A DNA stretch of 64,000 nt from Paraburkholderia sp. D15 (lineage in GTDB: Bacteria; Pseudomonadota; Gammaproteobacteria; Burkholderiales; Burkholderiaceae). A program made the translations under genes and the position numbers. Each line of letters opens with the position of its first letter. Position 1 is the first letter of the stretch. Under the pieces are notes generated by a model. That model was not told the origin of the DNA. It made no database searches and saw nothing but the letters and a program-made list of their open reading frames with translations. Below, piece by piece: positions 59,174-64,000 of the stretch. Location: contig NZ_CP110396.1 of NCBI RefSeq assembly GCF_029910215.1, positions 868,001-932,000 of the forward strand, written 5' to 3'.

Positions 59174-59199
59174 GCGAGGATTTGATAGGATTTCCTCGC
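59174..59199. promoter_or_regulatory. Dyad at the tetR start
   Basis: GCGAGGA-N12-TCCTCGC, perfect 7-bp arms, over the 5' end of the tetR gene. Shares the GCGAG/CTCGC half-sites with the palindrome at 59315-59338 but has a longer spacer, so autoregulation is plausible. Confidence 0.45.
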
Positions 59200-59284
59200 A
59201 TATTATCACGATCTAGCTCCCGCCATTATCCGGCCACTTTCACCCAGTGATACTTGTAACAACACCTCGCCACGTTTCTGGCAT

Positions 59285-59338
59285 TTGACTTATGCGAGGG
59301 TCGCCTCTACTATATTTTGCGAGACCATCCTCGCAAAA
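59285..59338 (+). promoter_or_regulatory. Sigma70-like promoter with TetR operator
   Basis: TTGACT (59285-59290), 17-bp spacer, TACTAT (59308-59313). Immediately downstream is TTTTGCGAG-ACCATC-CTCGCAAAA (59315-59338), perfect 9-bp arms, covering the start of transcription. A half-site TGCGAGG lies in the spacer. It faces the membrane-protein gene at 59410. Confidence 0.7.
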
Positions 59339-59409
59339 CGCATGTCCGCTCGAACGATCGAGCCGCAGCGGTTGCGATCCTTCGTTCCCATCCCCTTCGA
59401 GGTGAACCC

Positions 59410-59721
59410 ATGCAGCAGGTCTGGTTGTTTTTCGCCGGGGCGCTTTTGTGCAATTGCGTCCCCCATCTGGTTGCCGGATTACAAGGGCTCCCGTTTCCGA
59501 CGCCGTTCGCGAAGCCGCGCGGCATCGGCAACTCGTCGCCGCTCGTCAATGTGCTGTGGGGATTCGCCAATCTCGCCGTCGGCCTGTTGATCGCCGCGCG
59601 TCACGCGAGCATGGCCGACGCCGGTCCCGATGCGGCGGCCTTGCTGGCCGGCGGACTCGCCATCGGCATCTTCATGGCGCTCCATTTCGGCAAGGTGCAA
59701 CGCGAGAGACAAGGTCACTGA
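59410..59721 (+). CDS. Small membrane protein, unknown
   Basis: 103 residues, three hydrophobic segments (WLFFAGALLCNCVPHLVAGL near 5-24, VNVLWGFANLAVGLLIAA near 46-63, AALLAGGLAIGIFMAL near 75-90), short basic tail. GAGGTGA lies 5 bases before ATG 59410. No family I recognise by name. Controlled by the divergent TetR via a strong palindrome, so likely inducible. Role unknown. Confidence 0.75.
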   Translation: MQQVWLFFAGALLCNCVPHLVAGLQGLPFPTPFAKPRGIGNSSPLVNVLWGFANLAVGLLIAARHASMADAGPDAAALLAGGLAIGIFMALHFGKVQRERQGH

Positions 59722-59796
59722 AAGGCTCGCTGAAATTCGCTGCCTCTTTCACGGACGCCGCGCTATCTGCTAGACTGCGTCCTGCATCCAGAGTTA

Positions 59797-59810
59797 GTAC
59801 CGAACGGTAC
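59797..59810. promoter_or_regulatory. Palindrome GTACCG-AA-CGGTAC
   Basis: Perfect 14-bp dyad 122 bases before the small protein at 59932. ACCGNNCGGT-type sites are often bound by TetR-family repressors. No regulator is adjacent that clearly matches. Confidence 0.4.
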
Positions 59811-59931
59811 AAACGCCAACCTGCCTCCCCGGGCAAGGTGGTTGCCTCAAGGCGATGCGGCCGATAGTCGGCAACGAAGCGGGAGCGGCACGAGCGGCAC
59901 CGGTTCGAATTTAATTTTTTCCGGAGTCGCC

Positions 59932-60288
59932 ATGGATCAGGAATTCGCGTCATCCCCCGCCCTCAAGCCGGAAGACAACTGGTCACACTGTCTGCCCGGC
60001 TTTCGCCTGACCCACACGCTGCATCTCGTCTCCGACGTCAATCTCGACGTCGTGTCACGCGCCGCCGCGCATCTGAAGGAACAGCACGCACCCGTCCATC
60101 ATTGGGCCGTGGTCAAGCGCGGCACCGTTCTCGAACAACGTATCGATCTCGACGACATCAGCGAGCAACAGGCTCGGGTGCTGCGCGAACATCTGCTGAC
60201 GCTGAAGGACGTGCTGCGCGTGCGCCTCGAACACCGCTTCGTGCGGCGGGAAACGGACGCGGCGGGCACGGCGGGCACGGCTTCGTAG
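59932..60288 (+). CDS. Small soluble protein, unknown (ACT-like fold possible)
   Basis: 118 residues. No signal or membrane segment. The central part GFRLTHTLHLVSDVNLDVVSRAAAHLKEQHAP followed by VKRGTVLEQRIDLDDISEQQARVLREHL has an alternating strand-helix pattern seen in ACT-like domains. I cannot name a family. CCGGAG lies 5 bases before the ATG at 59932. Expressed from a separate, long leader containing a palindrome. Confidence 0.65.
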   Translation: MDQEFASSPALKPEDNWSHCLPGFRLTHTLHLVSDVNLDVVSRAAAHLKEQHAPVHHWAVVKRGTVLEQRIDLDDISEQQARVLREHLLTLKDVLRVRLEHRFVRRETDAAGTAGTAS

Positions 60289-60354
60289 CCGGCCGCGCGA
60301 CGCCAGGTCATTCCGGCGTCATGTCACGGCAAGGCGGCCGTCGCGAGCACCGGG

Positions 60355-61236
60355 CTACGCGCCGTTCGAGGGCTCGGGTGCTCGCGGGCGGTTGACCAGG
60401 GTCACCAGCACATAGCTCATGACGGTCAGCATGAACCACGATCCGAGCTTACCGGCCGACACCATCGACCACCCTTGCATCTGACCTGGATACAGCCACG
60501 CGTGGCTGAAGGTACCGATGTTCTCGGCCAGCCAGATAAACAGCGCGATCAGAAAGAAGCCCAGCAGCAACGGCATGCGGTGATAGACCGTGCCGATGCG
60601 GAAATACACCTGGCAGCGCCGGAACGCGAGCGCCACGCAGGCCATCAACAGATAGCGGCAATCGAACCAGTAGTGATGCAGAAAGAAGTTGGCATAGATC
60701 GCCGCCGACAAAGCCAGCGTCACTTTCAGCGATGGATGCCCGGTAAACCGCTGGTCGAACTCGCGGCACGCACGCGTGATGTAACTCCCGACCGACGCAT
60801 ACATGAACCCGCTGAACAACGGCACCCCGCCGATGCGCAGATACGCGGCCTCCGGATACACCCACGACCCCACCGCTGTCTTGAACAACTCCATGCCCGT
60901 GCCCGCGATGTGGAACAGCAGAATCACCTTGACCTCGTCCCACTCCTCCAGCTTGAACCAGACGAGCAGTATCTGGATCACGATCGCCGAGAGCGTCAAC
61001 GCGTCGTAACGCGGCAGCGCGGCGTGCGCCGGGTACCAGAAATGCGTGCCGATCAGCAAGGCGACCATCAGGCCGCCGAACAGGCACACCCACGCCTGCT
61101 TGATGCCGAACACCATGAACGTGTGCAGCCACGACGGCCAGCGCTCCGAGCGATCGGCCGCGCGTAGAACGCCTGCGATCAGCGCGTCGAGACGACGGCT
61201 GCCTGCGTTGACTTTGACTCCGGTTTCCAGTTGCAT
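60355..61236 (-). CDS. DUF817 family membrane protein
   Basis: 293 residues, about seven to eight membrane helices. Conserved blocks: FGIKQAWVCLFGGLMVALLIG, YDALTLSAIVIQILLVWFKLEEWDEVKVILLFH, GSWVYPE and FWLAENIGTFSHAWLYPGQ-type ending. This is a widespread family without known function. Divergent from the ATP-grasp protein. Confidence 0.9.
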   Translation of the reverse strand: MQLETGVKVNAGSRRLDALIAGVLRAADRSERWPSWLHTFMVFGIKQAWVCLFGGLMVALLIGTHFWYPAHAALPRYDALTLSAIVIQILLVWFKLEEWDEVKVILLFHIAGTGMELFKTAVGSWVYPEAAYLRIGGVPLFSGFMYASVGSYITRACREFDQRFTGHPSLKVTLALSAAIYANFFLHHYWFDCRYLLMACVALAFRRCQVYFRIGTVYHRMPLLLGFFLIALFIWLAENIGTFSHAWLYPGQMQGWSMVSAGKLGSWFMLTVMSYVLVTLVNRPRAPEPSNGA

Positions 61237-61393
61237 CGTCGATATCGGTTGTTCTGCTTGTTCCTGTTCGCACAGACTCGCGTGCCGCGCCGCACCCCGA
61301 CGGTTCCCGCTACACTCACGCGATCATCGCGCAGTCTATGCGAGGAAAGCCAAATCAGCGAGCGCGCGCCATCGCGCAGAGGGACAGTCCGGC

Positions 61394-62782
61394 ATGCATA
61401 CGGCATCATCCAATCACGCACCGAATCACACATCCAATCACGACGTGCCCACTCACGCCATGGCCGCCGCGCCGCGCAACGCGGCCCTGCATCGCGCGAT
61501 GGCCGACGCGTCGCGCGCCGGGGGCGACGAACTCGGCGCGCTCGCGCACCTGATCGCCGCGCAGACGCTGGACGCCTACGCGGCCAACCTGCCCGATGCG
61601 AGCACCGCCAGCCTGTGCGACGTCGCCACGGGTTACATGATGAAAGCCGACCATGACCGCGCCGCGTACTGGTACGGGCTCGTGCTCGCGCTGGACCCCA
61701 AGGTCGCGATCGCGCATCTGAACCTGGCCGCGATTCACGCGGACGCGGGCGAACTCGCCGAGGCCGACGCTTGCCGGTCGCGCGCCTATGCACTGCAGCG
61801 CGTGTACGTCGAACGGGTCGGCTCGCCCGCGTTCGACGTGCTGATTCTGTGCGCGGGCAGCGGCATCGGCAACGTGCCGTTCGACGCGCTGTTCCCCACC
61901 ACCGTCTGCGGCCGCATCAAATATGCGATCGACCACGCGCGCGACGAGGAAGACGCGCAGCTTCCGCACTACGACCTCGTGTTCAACGCGATCGGCGATG
62001 CCGACGTCGCGGCGCCGCTCGCCGCGCGGCTCGAACGCTTCGCCGCGCGCTGCGAGCGGCCGCTGCTCAATCCGCCCGCGAGCGTGGCGAGAACCTTCCG
62101 TCACGATCTCGGCGCGTTGCTCGCGGGTCTCGACGACGTCGCCGTCGCGCCTTGCGTGCGCGGCGAGGCGTTAGCCGGGCTGCCCGCCTCGCGCGACGAA
62201 CTCGCGCGGCGCCTTGCCGAGGGCGGCGTGTCGTTTCCTCTGCTGGCCCGCCCAACCGCCACGCACGGCGGGGCCGGCGTGATCCGCTGCGAGTCGCCGG
62301 CGGCGCTGGAAGCGCGCCCCGATGCGCTCGCAGGTCCGCACTATCTGACGAGCTTCGTCGACTACCGGTCGGCGGACGGCTTCTACCGCAAGTACCGGGC
62401 GATTTTCGTGGACCGGCAACCGTTCCCGTATCACCTGGCGATTTCGCCGGACTGGATGGTCCATTACTTCTCCGCCGACATGGAACGCCACGCGTGGAAA
62501 CTCGACGAAGAGGAGCGCTTTCTCGCCGATGCGCGCGCCGCACTCGGCGAGCGCGCGTGGGACGCCGTGGCGGCCATCGGCAGGAAGCTCGACCTCGACT
62601 ACGGCGGCGTGGATTTCACGCTGCTGCCGGACGGCCGCGTTTTCGTGTTCGAGGCCAACGCGACCATGCTCACGCACTACGAGCGCAACGGCGGCCCGCT
62701 CGCGCACAAGAATCGCCATATCGAACGCATCTTTGCCGCGTTCGGCGCGCTACAGGCCAGCCGCGTCGGCGGCACGAGGTAG
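61394..62782 (+). CDS. TPR plus ATP-grasp protein
   Basis: 462 residues from ATG 61394. N-terminal part holds about two to three TPR-like helices (residues 50-150, e.g. AAYWYGLVLALDPKVAIAHLNLAAIHADAGEL). A Rossmann-like spacer (FDVLILCAGSGIGNVPFD) follows. The C-terminal ATP-grasp domain has YRKYRAIFVDRQPFPYHLA and the metal-binding DFTLLPDGRVFVFEANATM. Such proteins may form amide bonds to peptides or small acids, but no acceptor is known. Upstream divergent DUF817; no biosynthetic cluster around it. Confidence 0.8.
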   Translation: MHTASSNHAPNHTSNHDVPTHAMAAAPRNAALHRAMADASRAGGDELGALAHLIAAQTLDAYAANLPDASTASLCDVATGYMMKADHDRAAYWYGLVLALDPKVAIAHLNLAAIHADAGELAEADACRSRAYALQRVYVERVGSPAFDVLILCAGSGIGNVPFDALFPTTVCGRIKYAIDHARDEEDAQLPHYDLVFNAIGDADVAAPLAARLERFAARCERPLLNPPASVARTFRHDLGALLAGLDDVAVAPCVRGEALAGLPASRDELARRLAEGGVSFPLLARPTATHGGAGVIRCESPAALEARPDALAGPHYLTSFVDYRSADGFYRKYRAIFVDRQPFPYHLAISPDWMVHYFSADMERHAWKLDEEERFLADARAALGERAWDAVAAIGRKLDLDYGGVDFTLLPDGRVFVFEANATMLTHYERNGGPLAHKNRHIERIFAAFGALQASRVGGTR

Positions 62783-62865
62783 ACAGCAGGTAAGATGGCG
62801 CTTCTTCCTGGCCAATGCCGCGCCCCATCATCACGCGGCCCGCAAAAGAACAATTCCAACCGATC

Positions 62866-64000
62866 ATGCCGCACCCGAAGCACAAGCCGACCGACCGCGC
62901 ACCGCAGTGGCGAATATTGTTGTCGATATTGCCGCCATTGCCGCGCTCACCCTTGATCACAGCCGCCGCCTGCGCCGCCGCGCTGCTCTGCGCATCCGGC
63001 GCGGCGCGGGCCGACTGCATCGACGACGCAGCCGCGTTCCAGCACGTCAACGTGAGTTTGATGCGCGGCATCGCGCAGGTCGAATCGGGCATGCAGCCCA
63101 ATCGCGTCAATACCAACAGCAACGGCACGACGGATATCGGCCTGATGCAGATCAACAGCTCGTGGCTGCCGGTGCTCGCGCGCGAGGGCATCACCGAGCA
63201 GAGCCTGTTCGATCCCTGCACCAATGCGTACGTCGGCGCGTGGATCCTGTCGGAAAACATTCGCCAGTTCGGGCCGAACTGGAATGCGGTCGGCGCCTAT
63301 AACGCGGCCTCGCCGGACAAGCGTTTGAGCTACGCACGCAAGGTCTATGATGCGGTTCAATCCATTTCGGCTTCACCGGATTCCTCCATGCCTATTCTTC
63401 CGCCCTCCTTCACGCCGCCGCAGACCTACAGTCCTTTCACGAGCCTCGAAGTGACGCCCGTGCAGACGACCGGCCGGCCCCGTGCCGGTACGCCGGCCGG
63501 CATGCCGTCGGGGGTGCCGGCCGGGGTGCCGTCGGCGACGAACGCGTCCAGCTCGACGATTGCCGCATCCGCCGCGTACAACTTCGGCTGGACGGTCACC
63601 GGCGCGGATCAGGCGAAGCCGGTGCAGGTGTTCGACGACGGCGCCAAGGTGTTCGTCCAGTTCATCGATATGAAGCACATTCCGGCGATCTTCGCGGAGA
63701 CGCCGAACGGGCGCGTGCTGCTGCGCTGGGATCTGCAGTTCCCGTATGCGGTGATCGCGCGTGCCGAGCAGACGCTGATCTTTCAGAGCGGTACGTTCGA
63801 AGCGCGCGCCGTGCGCACGCCGGGCACGGCGCAGGCGTCGGCACTGACGGGGAATGCGGGGGCCGCGACGGCCGCGTCGAAATCGGCCGCGAATGCCACG
63901 GCGACTGCTAACTCGACGGCGACTGCGACAGCTTCCTCCACCGCGCCGAAACCTCGCGACGACAAGGCAGCCCGCGCCGCCGCCACCGACGCGATGTGGT
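62866..64000 (+). CDS. Lytic transglycosylase fused to a VirB9/CagX-like domain (partial, open at right edge)
   Basis: At least 378 codons without a stop; continues outside the window. Signal/anchor near residues 25-48 (ending ASGAARA). Lysozyme-like SLT domain: MRGIAQVESGMQP (catalytic Glu), TDIGLMQINSSW, WNAVGAYNAA. A Pro/Thr/Ala linker is followed by QVFDDGAKVFVQFIDMKHIPAIF and LRWDLQFPYAVIARAEQTLIFQSGTFEARAV, the VirB9/CagX-TrbG type. An Ala/Thr/Ser-rich tail then starts. An in-frame ATG at 62815 is an alternative. Together these suggest one polypeptide that opens peptidoglycan and contributes an outer-ring domain of a type IV secretion or type IV pilus machine. Confidence 0.75.
   Translation, partial: MPHPKHKPTDRAPQWRILLSILPPLPRSPLITAAACAAALLCASGAARADCIDDAAAFQHVNVSLMRGIAQVESGMQPNRVNTNSNGTTDIGLMQINSSWLPVLAREGITEQSLFDPCTNAYVGAWILSENIRQFGPNWNAVGAYNAASPDKRLSYARKVYDAVQSISASPDSSMPILPPSFTPPQTYSPFTSLEVTPVQTTGRPRAGTPAGMPSGVPAGVPSATNASSSTIAASAAYNFGWTVTGADQAKPVQVFDDGAKVFVQFIDMKHIPAIFAETPNGRVLLRWDLQFPYAVIARAEQTLIFQSGTFEARAVRTPGTAQASALTGNAGAATAASKSAANATATANSTATATASSTAPKPRDDKAARAAATDAMW

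Overview
The window is about 64 kb of GC-rich DNA with dense, ordinary bacterial coding on both strands. It carries no rRNA, tRNA, CRISPR array, insertion sequence or phage gene that I can recognise. The mix of genes points to the Burkholderiaceae, most likely a Paraburkholderia/Burkholderia-type soil or plant-associated betaproteobacterium. That mix includes a DUF817 protein, an OpgC-type membrane acyltransferase, a HAD-UbiA fusion, a chromosomal KfrA-like coiled-coil protein, PaiB/MocR and GlxA/SDR pairs, and many small regulator-enzyme modules. The taxonomy is inference from gene content and composition, not from a marker gene. The many LysR, TetR, AraC, MarR and LuxR modules suggest an accessory-rich replicon or region.

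Left part (1-13.6 kb): a partial LuxR-type regulator diverges from a translationally coupled operon (alpha/beta hydrolase, enoyl-CoA hydratase/isomerase, RibB with a decayed RibA-like domain, SDR). Next come a YadG/YadH-type ABC exporter, a glycine-rich secreted protein, a tannase-family hydrolase coupled to an OpgC-like protein, an OafA-type acyltransferase and a TauE/SafE permease. The leader of the OafA-type gene holds two large inverted repeats, the second ending in a T-run.

13.6-27.5 kb: an accessory FtsH-like protease, an AraC regulator whose 3' end overlaps a convergent MFS transporter gene, and an orphan ABC ATPase. Then comes a TetR regulator with two clear palindromic operators facing a run of genes: quinone oxidoreductase-like, cupin, malate:quinone oxidoreductase, cytochrome bd (CioA/CioB type) and fumarase C. 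The last four could form a short respiratory route from fumarate via malate to quinol and oxygen.

27.5-35.7 kb: a copper-handling island. One strand carries a Cys/His-rich small protein, a small exported peptide, a TolC-like protein and a multicopper oxidase. The divergent strand carries a CopZ-like chaperone and a DUF305 protein behind a textbook CueR-type operator. It is followed by a HAD-UbiA prenyltransferase, a polytopic membrane protein and an SDR.

35.8-53 kb: a GlxA-like regulator, a tautomerase, a MarR/SDR pair with repeated 15-mers, and a TPR-glycosyltransferase. Next is a 931-residue KfrA-like protein built from exact 91-residue (13-heptad) repeats. A periplasmic binding protein is coupled to a CHASE-PAS-PAS-GGDEF-EAL protein. 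The stretch closes with a MAPEG protein, a chemoreceptor with a sigma28-like promoter, a LysR/SDR pair and a PhzF-like protein lacking the usual catalytic Glu.

53-64 kb: a retropepsin-like TPR lipoprotein, an Ntn hydrolase, a DHCW cupin, a PaiB/MocR divergent pair, and a TetR regulator with an operator-controlled small membrane protein. Then come a small conserved-looking protein, DUF817 and a TPR/ATP-grasp protein. At the right edge is an open frame that joins a lytic transglycosylase to a VirB9/CagX-like domain and probably opens a secretion or type IV pilus locus outside the window.
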